Part shown: positions 32,429 to 41,873 of the stretch, in pieces
Layout: every line of letters starts with the position of its first letter
Numbering within the stretch: position 1 is the stretch's first letter
Origin: Pantoea sp. Eser
GTDB taxonomy: Bacteria > Pseudomonadota > Gammaproteobacteria > Enterobacterales > Enterobacteriaceae
DNA length: 64,000 nt
Reading direction: 5' to 3'
Assembly: GCA_009830035.1 (NCBI GenBank)
Contig: SZZY01000003.1
Location: 124,001-188,000 of the forward strand
Position numbers and translations under genes: made by a program
Notes under the pieces: generated by a model
What the model saw: only the letters and a program-made list of their open reading frames with translations
Told to the model about the DNA's origin: nothing
The model's database searches: none

Positions 32429-32480
32429 CAGTGGCGCAGTTTTCATGCGCCGTCACGTCAATCCACAACAAGGCCATTTT

Positions 32481-32888
32481 ATGATGCAGCGTAAAGTGAT
32501 TTTCCCGGCAGGGCGCCATGCGCTATATGAAAAGCATGGTTATTCTGCGGCGATTAAATCCGGTGATTTGCTGTTTGTTTCCGGACAGGTTGGCAGCCGC
32601 ACCGACGGTTCAGTGGAGCCTGAACTGGCTGAGCAGATCTGGCTGGCGTTCCGTAACCTGCAGGCCACGCTGGCGGCAGCGGGCTGTACGCTGGATGACC
32701 TGATAGACGTCACCACCTTTCATACCGATCCGGAAAACCAAATCGCCACGGTACTGGAGATTAAAAATGAAATATGGCGGCAGGCGCCTTACCCGAACTG
32801 AACGGCGGTCGGCGTCAACTGGCTGGCGGGCTTTGATTTTGAAATCAAACTGATTGCGCAGGTGCCTGAAGCGGCGGATAACCGCTGA
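32481..32888 (+). pseudogene. RidA-family enamine/imine deaminase (one opal codon)
   Basis: The reading is YSAAIKSGDLLFVSGQVGS, FRNLQATLAAAGCTLDDLID and VTTFHTDPEN. The usual APYPxWTAVGVxWL block has TGA at 32799 exactly at the Trp. The frame is otherwise open to 32888. The C-terminal catalytic Arg/Glu region is replaced by FEIKLIAQVPE, normal for this subgroup. RidA relatives hydrolyse reactive enamines. Control by the divergent TetR is likely. Confidence 0.75.
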
Positions 32889-33080
32889 GTCAGCAGGCTG
32901 ACCTTCGGTTAAAGCACTCATCCCGCCGGGCGGCGTGGCCGCTTCAGCGGGATAGCGAGCCGGCTGCGTCAACGCCGGTGGTCTGATCGGGGCGATATCA
33001 GGGCTGCTGCCTGAGCCGCGACGATCACAACTTACCGGCCACTGAAAGCGGTTAAGGGGCGCGGAACAGTTCAGGACCCT

Positions 33081-33570
33081 CTATTCCACGCTACAGCGCA
33101 CCCGCAGGCCGGAGAGGGCGAGATCGCTCAGAGCACGAGTAGGTCTGCGCAGCCCGCTGAGATAATGTGGACTTTCATTGGCTGGCTTTGGGGAGAAAGC
33201 GCCGTATGCGTGACACAGTGCTGCGTCATCATGCCGGTGAGATAGATATCGGTAAATACCGTGTTCGCTGAGTAACGGTTCAAGATTAGTGTTAAAAAAG
33301 CTGTCCGCTTCAGCCTTAACCACCACCGGCGCATTGCCCAGCGCCGCAGCGATATCCGGATGAAACGCTGCGCCTTCACTGTCCGGACGGAAAAAAGGCG
33401 CCTCAGCAGTGGCGATATGCTGAACGCCGACAATCAGCCATCCCTTTTGCTGCGCGTCGTTAATCCCTTTAACGGCCGCCTTGCAACGCCTCATCTGCTG
33501 CTTCAAGCGGAAAGGCCCCGCCGGGGAAGTAGTCATCCTGAATATCAATCACGATCAGGGCATTTTTCAT
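33081..33570 (-). pseudogene. Isochorismatase-like cysteine hydrolase (frameshifts)
   Basis: Starting at 33570, MKNALIVIDIQDDYFPGGAF is the family N-terminus with the catalytic Asp. After a shift near 33490 come GWLIVGVQHIATAEAPFF and VVVKAEADSFFNTNLEPLL; after another near 33250, TGMMTQHCVTHTAL carries the nucleophile Cys. A further shift disrupts the end. It would be a cytosolic amidase or nicotinamidase-like enzyme. No partner gene is evident. Confidence 0.7.
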
Positions 33571-33823
33571 GGTGGTTCCTTTATCAACAGGGAAAGAAGA
33601 GCGTGGTTTTATAGTCAGTCAGCCGTATCACGATCATCCGCGTTATGAATATCCTTATCGGCGACCTTATTAAATTACCTGCTGATTGAGCGGGCAGGCG
33701 TAACGCGTTACGTCGGTGGTACAGCCAGCCTGCGGGCTTCTTCTCGGTCACCCCTGCGGCCGGCTGGATGGCGCGATAAACGCGCTGTTCATCCATTGTC
33801 AGATTATGACGTAGATGAAACCG

Positions 33824-34881
33824 TCAGCCGTTTCTGATGCCAGGCCAGCCACAGCAGCAGCACCCACGGCACAGGTTCATGGTTTCCCAGCCGTACAGGC
33901 TGGGCAGCGATCCGGCACTCAGTGAGCAAATAAGCGTGAAGATAAACACGCTCATGTCGTTGACCGTCTGCGCCACCCCTTTTTCACTGGTGGTATAGGT
34001 GGTCGCAAGCAGGGTGGTTCCGCCAATGTAGAGAAAGTTCCAGCCGGTGCCCATCAGGATCAAAGCACCGGCAAACCCTCCCCAGCTGCCCCCTGAACAG
34101 GCCAGCCCAATGTAACCCAGCATAAGTACGACGCCGGTCAGCATGATGGTAATCACACCAAAGCGAGCGATCAGTTTGCCGGTAAAGAAGGAGGGCAGAA
34201 ACATACCCAGCACGTGCAGCTGGATCACTTCTGCGCTTTGGCTAAGGTCAAACGCATGATGCTGCATCGCAATCGGCGTGGCCGTCATGGCAAGCACCAT
34301 AATCCCGAATCCGAAGGCGGCGGAGAAAAGTGCCACCAGATACGTGGGCTGGGACAGAACGGTTTTCCACGGACGGGGGGCCGCGACCGGACTCAGCACG
34401 GCGCTCTGCGGCGGCGGCCCCAGCAGAGCGGCCATGACGCCACCGACCAGCACCAGCGAAATCGCTTTCGCCCGTAATGCGGGCAGCGCCGCTTCGCTTG
34501 CCGCAAAGCGATAAAACTGTGCAAATCCTGATAAACGCCGAGGAAAAACATCCCCAGACACAGCAGCAAAAAAGAGTGCACTACCATTGCTGTCATTGAG
34601 ACGGCGGCGGCAACAATCCCGCTCAGCGCGCCGCTGATAAAGCCGGTTTTTCTGCCGATTTTGCTCATCCACAACGACGCCGGAAACATGACAATGGCGG
34701 TGCCCAGGCTGGCCATCGACAGCGGCAAGGTAATCAGGACGGGCGAGGGGGCCAGCAGGTCACCGGCCAATCCGCCAATCGTCATGGTCAGAATAGAAAT
34801 GGTCTGAAATATCGCCTGTGAGCCAGCAAGTATCAGCACCGGGCGGGGATATTTTTCATTTTGATTAACGCTCCGCAACAG
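33824..34881 (-). pseudogene. MFS transporter (frameshifts)
   Basis: A hydrophobic protein with motif-A-like SLWMSKIGRKTGFISGAL and, after a shift near 34540, GFAQFYRFAASEAAL. That segment is characteristic of a small MFS subgroup often annotated as YbfB/RfnT-like carriers. The second half includes TTYTTSEKGVAQTVNDMSVF. The last helix is out of frame past 33880. The substrate is unknown. Confidence 0.65.
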
Positions 34882-35251
34882 CAGCCTGACAGCCGGTCCC
34901 TAGGCAAAAGACCATACCCCGCCGGGCGAGCATTCGATCGAACAGCCAACCTGTCTGGCATAGCGAAGAGTGTAAGGCGTACTGCAGCGTGAGTTGCCCG
35001 CCAGCCATTAAACGATGGCATCAGGCCAACCTCGCGCCTCGCGTTTTTACCGTTGAGTTGAATCAGGCGGCTGAGCAACAGCACGCTGCATGCGGAGCAA
35101 CAAACCTTTCAGGACGATACGGGCTACGGGCACTGTGCCGCAACAACAGCAGCAACAACAGCGGTAATGGCCGAGCCAGCGCGCCGTCATGGCAAGGTGC
35201 GCTGGCAGGCACCAGTGTGGGAAAACCGCCGGCACTCAGTCGCCGTTATCG
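34882..35251. other. Intergenic region with a short CAR-triplet tract
   Basis: No gene is recognisable. At 35141-35161 there are seven CAA/CAG triplets in a row, giving a poly-Cys shadow on the other strand; it looks like simple sequence. The 3' end of norR follows. Confidence 0.35.
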
Positions 35252-36778
35252 CTATTTCAGGCCCAGCTTGCGGGCCAGACGATGCAGGTTACCGGGATCA
35301 AGTTCCAGCTGGCGCGCCACTCTGGCCCAGACTTTGCCATTACTTTCATAGACGTGGCGGATGTAGTCATGCTGAAATTTACGGGTGGCGTCGTTGAGAC
35401 TCATCATTGGCAGGCTATTAACCGATTCGGTCAATTGTGACTCAGACGGCGATGGATTCTCGAAACTGAAATGCTGGGGAAACATGATCACTCCGCCGGT
35501 CGGGGATTCGGCTTGCGCGATAACCACCGCCCGATAGATTGCATGCTCCAATTCGCGAACGTTGCCTGGCCAGTCCGCCGCTTCAAGCAGGTTGCTGGCC
35601 GTCGAACTCAGGGCCATGCTAATCAGCCCGAACTTTATCCGGCACTGCTCACAGAAGTAACCGGCCAGCAGCACGGTATCGTCGCGACGCTCATTCAGCG
35701 ACGGGACAAACAGCGGGAAAACACTTAAGCGGTGAAACAGATCCGCGCGGAATCGGCCCTCGGTGACCGCTTTACGCATATCCATGTTGGTCGCAGCAAT
35801 AATTCGCACATCAACGGTCAGCGCTTTATCCTCGCCGACCCGCTGCAGGTCGCCGTACTGAAGCACGCGTAGCAGTTTGGCCTGCAGCGAAAGCGACAGT
35901 TCGCCGATCTCATCCAGAAATAAGGTCCCTTTGTCCGCCAGCTCAAACTTACCCGGACGATCGTGAATCGCGCCGGTAAAGGCCCTTTTTACGTGACCAA
36001 AAAGCTCACTTTCCGCCACGGTTTCCGGCAGCGCAGCGCAATTGAGATAGATCAGCGGCCGGGCCGCGCGATGAGAATGGCGGTGAATCGCCTGCGCGAT
36101 CAGCTCCTTGCCGGTGCCGGTTTCGCCCATGATCAGCACGCTGAGGTCAGAAGGCGCGACCACGCCGATCTCTTTTTTTCAGGTTCAGCAGCGAGGCAGA
36201 TTCACCGATGATCTGCATCTCCTGATCCCCCTTCAGGCCGGAAAGGCATCGGGGTAAAAGAGGAGGCCGGCTTTTCTAACTGCTCCATCAGCAGGGCATT
36301 ATTTAACGCACCGGCGGTTAGGCTTGCCAGCACGCGCAGCTCTCTTCATCGCTAAAATTATCAAACTGGGTGGCGTTGATGCCGTCGAGGGTCAGCGCCC
36401 CGATCAGCCGCTGTCCTGAAAAGAGCGGCATCCCGACGCAGGCGTGCACATGTAATTAACCCTGTTCGGGGATCAGGCCGTCATAGGGGCCGGGCAGCGT
36501 GCTGTCGGCCGGGAAACGCACCACATCACCGGCGCGTGCGATCGCTTCAAGCCGGGGATGGGCATCAAGTTTAAACCGTCGTCCCATTACGTCAGGTGCC
36601 AGGCCGGCGGTGGCCAGCGGTCTGAACTGCTGTTTTTCATAGCGTAACAGCGCGGTAGCGTTGCACTGGAGTGCGGTATGGATACTCTTAATCATCTGGC
36701 TAAAACGGTCTCGGCCGCTTACGCTTTTTTGAATATCCACCGCTAGCCCACAGCCAGCGTTTCAACAGATAAAGCCAT
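35252..36778 (-). pseudogene. norR: Nitric-oxide-responsive sigma-54 activator NorR (frameshifts, stop, damaged GAFTGA)
   Basis: The order is a GAF domain ([20 protein letters not shown]), an AAA+ domain ([46 protein letters not shown]) and a C-terminal Fis-type helix ([19 protein letters not shown]). Lesions are a slip after [14 protein letters not shown] at about 36461, and shifts near 36350, 36240 and 36175. The AAA+ frame after 36163 is open, but its GAFTGA loop, which contacts sigma-54, reads RAFTGA. The gene therefore looks dead on several counts. It is divergent from a NorR-type promoter at 36800-36893, as in E. coli norR/norVW. Confidence 0.85.
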
Positions 36779-36799
36779 ATAGTCACCTGAACACGGGTT

Positions 36800-36853
36800 G
36801 TCTTAATAACAAGGTTTTGCGTTGTTTCAAAAACAATAACACGTTGCCCTGAC
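36800..36853. promoter_or_regulatory. Three NorR enhancer sites (GT-N7-AC) upstream of the small-gene/yeaR operon
   Basis: GTCTTAATAAC (36800), GTTTCAAAAAC (36824) and GTTGCCCTGAC (36843) each fit the GT-N7-AC half-site pair used by NorR. Start-to-start spacing is 24 and 19 bp. They lie between norR and a sigma-54 promoter, 25 bp upstream of its -24 element. E. coli also uses three sites. Individual matches are weak; the trio and placement are what count. Confidence 0.6.
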
Positions 36854-36877
36854 GAGAAATATCAAGCACTTAAAAAA

Positions 36878-36893
36878 TGGCACAAAGTTTGCT
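36878..36893 (+). promoter_or_regulatory. Sigma-54 (-24/-12) promoter
   Basis: TGGCAC, five bases, then TTGCT gives GG and GC separated by exactly ten bases, the sigma-54 rule. It points at the gene starting at 36930. It is an excellent match and appears undamaged. Confidence 0.75.
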
Positions 36894-36929
36894 CCATCTC
36901 ATACAGAGACTTTTTTTAGGAGCAAAACC

Positions 36930-37187
36930 ATGTCCGACCTGAAAACGATGCACTTGCTTACCACAGAACAGCTCGAAACCGCCGCCAACTCATTGCGCTG
37001 GGCGGCGTTCGGCGGTCCGCGTGGACCGGTGTTTACTTACCGACAGAGTTCCCCGGACCGGCTACATTTCGAAACGGTGTATAACGGACGCAAAGCCTAG
37101 GTGGATTTAGATATTCCCTACGCGCCGGTGTCGCTTATCGTCGCAGGCGCACTGCTGCTCCAACAGCTTAATACTTATATGGGGTAA
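36930..37187 (+). pseudogene. Unknown small protein of the NorR-type regulon (one amber codon)
   Basis: The start MSDLKTMHLLTTEQLETAAN follows an AGGAG site. An 85-residue frame is broken only by a TAG at 37098, between YNGRKA and VDLDIPYAPVSLIVAGALLL. The C-terminal part contains one hydrophobic stretch. I do not recognise the family. Its position, directly behind a sigma-54 promoter with three NorR-type sites and ahead of yeaR, implies a role in nitric oxide or nitrate stress. Confidence 0.5.
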
Positions 37188-37209
37188 TGCCATAAACCAT
37201 AGAGAAGAT

Positions 37210-37425
37210 GTGAACAGGGCGGTCGAGTCTGCCTTAGCGAACAACGTCATTCGCGAGATAAATACGCTGCTGTGTGCGTTGAGTGAAGATCCCGAACTGA
37301 GCCGGGAAGAGCGCTATACCCAGCAACAGCGCCTGCGGATGGCGGTGTTTAAACACAGTACTGAGAAACAGGAACTCGCTGAACAGCGCCGTAACTGGCT
37401 CACTCGCGGCGGAATCATTGGCTAA
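37210..37425 (+). CDS. Unknown 71-residue charged protein upstream of yeaR
   Basis: A GTG start gives MNRAVESALANNVIREINTL, then LSREERYTQQQRLRMAVF and KQELAEQRRNWLTRGG. The composition is helical and charged, with no signal peptide or cysteines. It is followed after eight bases by yeaR, and so is probably co-transcribed from the sigma-54 promoter at 36878. I do not recognise a family. The frame is intact. Confidence 0.5.
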   Translation: MNRAVESALANNVIREINTLLCALSEDPELSREERYTQQQRLRMAVFKHSTEKQELAEQRRNWLTRGGIIG

Positions 37426-37432
37426 CCGGAGA

Positions 37433-37768
37433 TTGACTATAACCCAGACCATCCCGCAAAATTTTGTTCATACCCGCTCCACGCCGTTCTGGAACCGGGA
37501 AAACGTGCCAAAAGCACTGTTAACTCATCACAACACCCGCGCAGGCGTCTATGGCCGGCTATCGGTAATGTGCGGTGCGGTAAAATATTTCGGCTTTGCC
37601 AGTGAAAATGAGACAACCCACGAAATGGAAGTCACCATTAACGCCGGGCAGTTTGGTATCAGCCCGCCGCAATACTGGCATTGGATTGAGCTTTTAACCG
37701 ACGACACCAGCTTCAATATTGATTTTTTTGCCGATCCGGATATCGCCTTAAACCGGCAACGGATTTGA
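37433..37768 (+). CDS. yeaR: YeaR-like DUF1971 cupin protein
   Basis: The product matches YeaR/TehB-N type DUF1971: IPQNFVHTRSTPFWNREN, GVYGRLSVMCGAVKYFGFA, GQFGISPPQYWHWIELLTDD, TSFNIDFF. The best start is the TTG at 37433, with GGAG seven bases upstream; an in-frame TTG at 37418 overlaps the previous gene. E. coli yeaR is induced by nitrate and NO through NarL and NsrR. Here the upstream signals are NorR-like instead, which is unusual. The frame is intact and a terminator follows. Confidence 0.8.
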   Translation: MTITQTIPQNFVHTRSTPFWNRENVPKALLTHHNTRAGVYGRLSVMCGAVKYFGFASENETTHEMEVTINAGQFGISPPQYWHWIELLTDDTSFNIDFFADPDIALNRQRI

Positions 37769-37814
37769 GCGCGAAGTACATATCCCGGCCAACGCAAAAA
37801 ATTAATTTTTCCAG

Positions 37815-37836
37815 ACCCGCTACGGCGGGTTTTTAT
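37815..37836 (+). terminator. Rho-independent terminator after yeaR
   Basis: ACCCGC, TACG and GCGGGT form a tight hairpin followed by TTTTATT. It insulates the yeaR unit from the norV promoter. Confidence 0.75.
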
Positions 37837-37849
37837 TGCCTGCATTATT

Positions 37850-37903
37850 GTCATTAAAACAATTAATTGTCAGTTAAACACTTTTACTGCATGTGTTTAA
37901 AAC
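37850..37903. promoter_or_regulatory. Three NorR enhancer sites upstream of norV
   Basis: GTCATTAAAAC (37850), GTCAGTTAAAC (37869) and GTGTTTAAAAC (37893) each fit GT-N7-AC, with start-to-start spacing of 19 and 24 bp. This is the spacing of the other array in reverse order. The canonical E. coli norV promoter likewise has three NorR sites. Confidence 0.65.
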
Positions 37904-37945
37904 AATATTGCTAATTTAAATTTATATAAAACAATAGGTTAAAAG

Positions 37946-37962
37946 TTGGCACGGCAGATGTT
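37946..37962 (+). promoter_or_regulatory. Probable sigma-54 promoter of norV, -12 element degraded
   Basis: TTGGCAC supplies a perfect -24. Ten bases after GG the dinucleotide is GT instead of the required GC (GATGTTA). It lies 40 bp before the norV ATG. The change should weaken or kill sigma-54 binding. Confidence 0.5.
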
Positions 37963-38002
37963 AAGGGATACGGGACTATCACTTACACTGCGAGAATTTC
38001 TG

Positions 38003-39478
38003 ATGAATATTCATGTTAAAAACAACATTTCTTGGGTCGGTAAACGTGACTGGGAAGTCGAGCATTTTCACGGTAAAGAGTACAAAATGTAGCGTGGCAC
38101 CAGTTATAATATCTACCTGATTCGTGAAGAAAAGACGGTGCTGATCGATACGGTCGATCTCCGGTTCCGCTCCGATTTTGTCAAAAACCTGGCAGAAGAG
38201 ATCGATCTGAAAAAAATCGACGCCATCGTCATTAACCACGCCGAAGAAGATCACTGTGGCGCGCTGGCCGAATTGCTGGCGCTGATCCCCGGCACCCCGA
38301 TCTACCGTACGGCAAACGGCGTCGACTCGATCAACAGACATCATCACCATCCTGAATGGAATTTTAACATTGTTAAAACCGGTGACTCACTGGATATCGG
38401 CAACGGCAAAAAGCTGATCTTCATTGAAACACCGATGCTGCACTAGCCAGACAGCATGATGACCTACATGACGGAAGATGCGGTGTTATTAAGTAACAAT
38501 GCCTTTGGTCAGCATTACTGCGATGAACATCTGTTCAACGATGAAGTTGACCAGAACGAATTATTCGACCAGTGCTAGCGCTACTTCTCTAACATCCTGA
38601 CCCCGATCGCCCGCCTGGTGACCGCGAAAATCACCGAGATTCTCAGCTTCGGGCTGCCGGTCAGCATGGTTGCGACCTCGCACGGCGTGGTATGGCGCGA
38701 CAACCCGGTACAGATCGTTGAGCTGTATCTGAAATGGGCGGCCGATTATCAGGAAGATCGCATCACGCTGTTCTACGACGCGATGTCCAATAATACCCGC
38801 ATGATGGCCGATGCGATTGCCGAAGGCATCCGCGAAACCGATCCGCGGGTGGCGGTTAAGGTTTATAACGTCTAGACCCACGACAAAAATGAAATCATCA
38901 CCTCCTGCTTCCGCTCAAAAGGCATTCTGGTCGGTTCTTCCACCATGAATAACGTGATGATGCCGAAAATCGCCGGCATGCTGGAGGAGATGACCGGCTT
39001 AAAATTCCGCAATAAACGTGCCTCAGCGTTCGGTTCTTATGGCTGGACCGGCGGTGCCGTGGACTGGGTCGCTACCCGACTGCAGGATGCCGGCTTCGAT
39101 ATGACCATCGCGCTTAAAGCCAAATGGCGTCCCGATCTCTCTGCGCTGGAAGCGTGTCGCGAACACGGCCGCAAAATCGCATGCGAATGGGCACTCTCTC
39201 CGCTGCCTGATTTAGCCCCTAAGCCTGCTGATGAAAAAATGCCTGCCGCGATTGCGGCCGCCGCAGCGGTAAACCGTGATGGTGTGGCGATGGCTGAAGC
39301 GGGCGAAGGCAGCGATCAGAAAATGATCTGTACCGTCTGCCAGTGGGTGTACGACCCGGCAGAGAGTGAACCGAATCAGGGCGTTGAGCCAGGCACCGCA
39401 TGGGAAAACGTACCTGACGATTTCTTATGCCCAGGATGCGCACTGGGCAAATCAGTGTTTGATCCTTTCGAGGGCTAA
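38003..39478 (+). pseudogene. norV: Flavorubredoxin nitric oxide reductase NorV with four in-frame amber codons
   Basis: The whole 1476-base frame is in register, with no frameshift. Domains: a beta-lactamase-like diiron domain ([11 protein letters not shown] ligands, [11 protein letters not shown]), a flavodoxin FMN domain ([19 protein letters not shown]), and a C-terminal rubredoxin ([10 protein letters not shown] ... [11 protein letters not shown]). TAG occurs at 38090 (normally Leu), 38444 (Trp in MLH[W]PDSMM), 38576 (Gln) and 38873 (Ala in the E. coli protein). NorV reduces NO to N2O anaerobically, with NorW feeding electrons. Unsuppressed, it yields only a 29-residue peptide. Confidence 0.88.
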
Positions 39479-39482
39479 GCCA

Positions 39483-40352
39483 ATGTCTGAAGATATTGTG
39501 ATTATCGGCTCCGGGTTCGCCGCCCGGCAGCTGGTTAAGCACCTTCGTCAGCAGGATAAAACGCGACCGATTCGGGTTATCGCGGCCGACAGCTGCGATG
39601 AGTACAACAAGCCTGAACTCAGCCATGTGGTCAGCATGCGCTGTGCGGCCGATGACTTAACCCGCCAGACGGCAGCGGACTGGGCCGAAAGCCAGAACAT
39701 CATGCTGCATCCTTGCACCTCGGTTAGCGAGATTGGCACGGTGGCGCACCGGGTGAAGAGCAGCGCAGGCGATTTTGCTTACGCAAAGCTGGTGCTGGCC
39801 ACCGGCGCCCGGCCGATTATTCCGACGCTGCCGGGCAGCGATCTGATCTACACGCTCAACAGCCAGCAGGAATATCGCCAGTGCGCCGCCGGGCTGATGA
39901 ATGCGGCACGGGTGCTGATTATCGGAGCCGGGCTGATCGGCACCGAACTGGCAATGGATCTCAATCGTGCCGGTAAACAGGTGACGATTAGTGATCGCAG
40001 CGCAGGCCTGTTTGCCGCGCTGTTACCGCCGGAAATCAGCGGTCGTCTGCAACAGCGATTAACCCACAGCGGCGTGCAGATGATGTTCCAGACTGAAGTG
40101 ACTGAACTTGCCCGCCAGGCAGATTCTGTTGAGGCCACCTTCAGCGACGGAGAGAAAAAGCGTTTTGACGCGGTGGTATGCGCCATCGGCTTACGTCCCG
40201 ATTCAGGGCTGGCAAAAAGCGCGGGTATCGAGGTGCGTCAGGGCATTGTCGTTGATCATACGCTCGCCACCTCGGTTCCCGATATTTATGCGCTGGGCGA
40301 CTGCGCAGAGATAGACGGAAAACTGATGCCTTACCTGCAGCCGGCCACGCTG
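39483..40352 (+). pseudogene. norW: NorW NADH:flavorubredoxin reductase, C-terminus deleted
   Basis: Five bases after norV, EDIVIIGSGFAARQLVKHLR begins a typical NorW. It has a second dinucleotide motif (VLIIGAGLIGTELAMDLNRA) and the FAD-site block IYALGDCAEIDGKLMPYL. Around residue 290 the frame passes without interruption into otsA sequence. About 90 C-terminal NorW residues are lost. The FAD and NADH domains are mostly present, so a folded protein is conceivable but its interface domain is missing. The exact junction is uncertain by a few codons. Confidence 0.85.
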
Positions 40353-41409
40353 GCCGCCATCTATGACGGCATTTTGTCGCGTCGTGGCGGTCTGTGGATC
40401 AGCCATCACGATATTGCTGCAGCTGAACATCCCGCGGAACCGCGATCGCTGACTTTTCGCCACGGTGAACGTTATGACACCCTGACTTTTTCGCTGACGC
40501 CGGATGAAGCTGAAGCGGGCTATAACGGCTATGTGCACGCCGGGCTGTGGCCGGTTTTTCATCAGCGTCCGGACCTGGCGCGCTTTTCAGCCAGGACGCA
40601 CCGGGCCTATCAAAAGATGAATCAGGCCTACACGCGGGCGGTCAGTGAATATGCGATGCCGGATGATGATATCTGGATCCAGGATTATCACCTGATACCC
40701 AGCGTCGGTCTGCTGCGGGATGCCGGTCTGACCAATCGCATCGGGTTTTTCCTCCATCAGCCTTTTCCGGATGGACAAAGTTTTCAGTCGATTCCTGACT
40801 GGCAATGGCTCGCCAGCTCACTGCTGTGCAGCGATCTGATCGGTTTTCAGACTGTCCAAGATATGAATAATTTTCTGCTGTGGTCAGCGTCGGTTTATCG
40901 CGTTGAACGACTCAGCGCGACGCAGTTTCGTGTTCACGACCGGATCGTTACCACCGGCGTGTTTCCGTCTGGTATCGATCACGCGGATCTCCAGCGGCTG
41001 CGGGCAAGTGACAGTTTTAACCTGATGCAGCAGCAGTGCCGCCCGGGTTGCCGTGGTGACGCCGCTTCGGGCCGGTATGAGCCTAATGGCGAAAATGTAT
41101 GTGGCGCTGCAGGACCCGGCCAATCCCGGCGCACTGATACTGTCTCGCTTTGCCGGGGCCGCTGAACAGATGAAGGGAGCGATTATTGTCAATCCGTATG
41201 ACTCTGATGAGATTGCGGCAGCGATTCACACCGCGCTGCGCCTGCCGTTGTCGGTCCGGCAGGCATATCACCAGCAGCTGATGAAGGAACTGCATCTCCA
41301 CGACTGCCACTGGTGGTCAGAGCGCTTTCTGAGCGGGGCGTCGGGCGATACAGAGCCTGCATCGGGTCTGATACTCTACGCCGGATTTGGCAGCCGGCCG
41401 CGTTACTGA
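40353..41409 (+). pseudogene. otsA: Trehalose-6-phosphate synthase OtsA remnant, fused in frame to norW
   Basis: The frame continues from NorW as GILSRRGGLWISHHDIAAAE, AGLWPVFHQRPDLARF and DDDIWIQDYHLIPSVGLLRD, then NRIGFFLHQPFPDG, a family-20 glycosyltransferase. The first ~30 residues are absent. Near 41035-41055 a shift with deletion skips the catalytic middle (the NIFSVERLDYSKG region) to VVTPLRAGMSLMAKMYVALQ and AGAAEQMKGAIIVNPYD. OtsA makes trehalose 6-phosphate for osmoprotection. norW and otsA are not neighbours in relatives I know, so a sizeable deletion joined them. Confidence 0.8.
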
Positions 41410-41846
41410 CAGCCCGCGATGCGTGTCAGGCGGTCAGAACGGGCGTGACAGGATCGGATAGCGGTAAACCCCGAGTGGCATTCCACGGCGTTTAAGAGGC
41501 TGGTCGCAATAGAAAAGCCGCTTTTCACTCAGTTGATAAGGAACAGTTTATAAGAATCAGTTCATAAGGGCGTTTTGCCGGACGATTGTACCCTGTCTGA
41601 GTAACGCTTTGCTGCGGCGCAGGGTTGATAAGAATTTAAACAGCAAAGCTATATTTTACTTATCACCTTGCAGTAGCACATGCCGTTGGAGTAAGTGCAT
41701 TTTCAGCTTGGCTAAATACTGTGAATAATGCCGGATGATGTTATTTTATGGGTGATATTATTCAGGGCGGCGGGGACGTGGCAAACAATAGCTTGGAAGT
41801 TGATCGTCTGAAAGATAATGGTCTGGAAATGAACGGGTAAAATAGA
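41410..41846. other. Intergenic region, no gene recognised
   Basis: The space between the otsA remnant and the DUF2171 terminator contains no family match. Any otsB that usually accompanies otsA is absent here. Confidence 0.35.
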
Positions 41847-41866
41847 GCCGTGGCGTGCGCCACGGC
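41847..41866 (-). terminator. Hairpin terminator of the DUF2171 gene
   Basis: GCCGTGGCG, TG and CGCCACGGC form a perfect 9-bp stem just past the minus-strand gene, followed on that strand by TCTATTTTA. The T run is imperfect. Confidence 0.6.
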
Positions 41867-41873
41867 CAGGAAA

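Noticed and set aside
35141..35161. CAA/CAG triplet tract as a repeat array or CRISPR
   Set aside because: Only seven triplets, no spacers and no cas genes in the window; simple sequence.
36750..36760. Apparent TAG within the first codons of norR
   Set aside because: It disappears when the one-base slip after [11 protein letters not shown] is corrected; the lesion is a frameshift rather than a nonsense codon.
40353..41165. A genuine bifunctional NorW-trehalose synthase enzyme
   Set aside because: Both parts lack essential segments (NorW C-terminal domain, OtsA N-terminal sugar-phosphate site and catalytic middle), so a deletion artefact of evolution is far more likely than a designed fusion.
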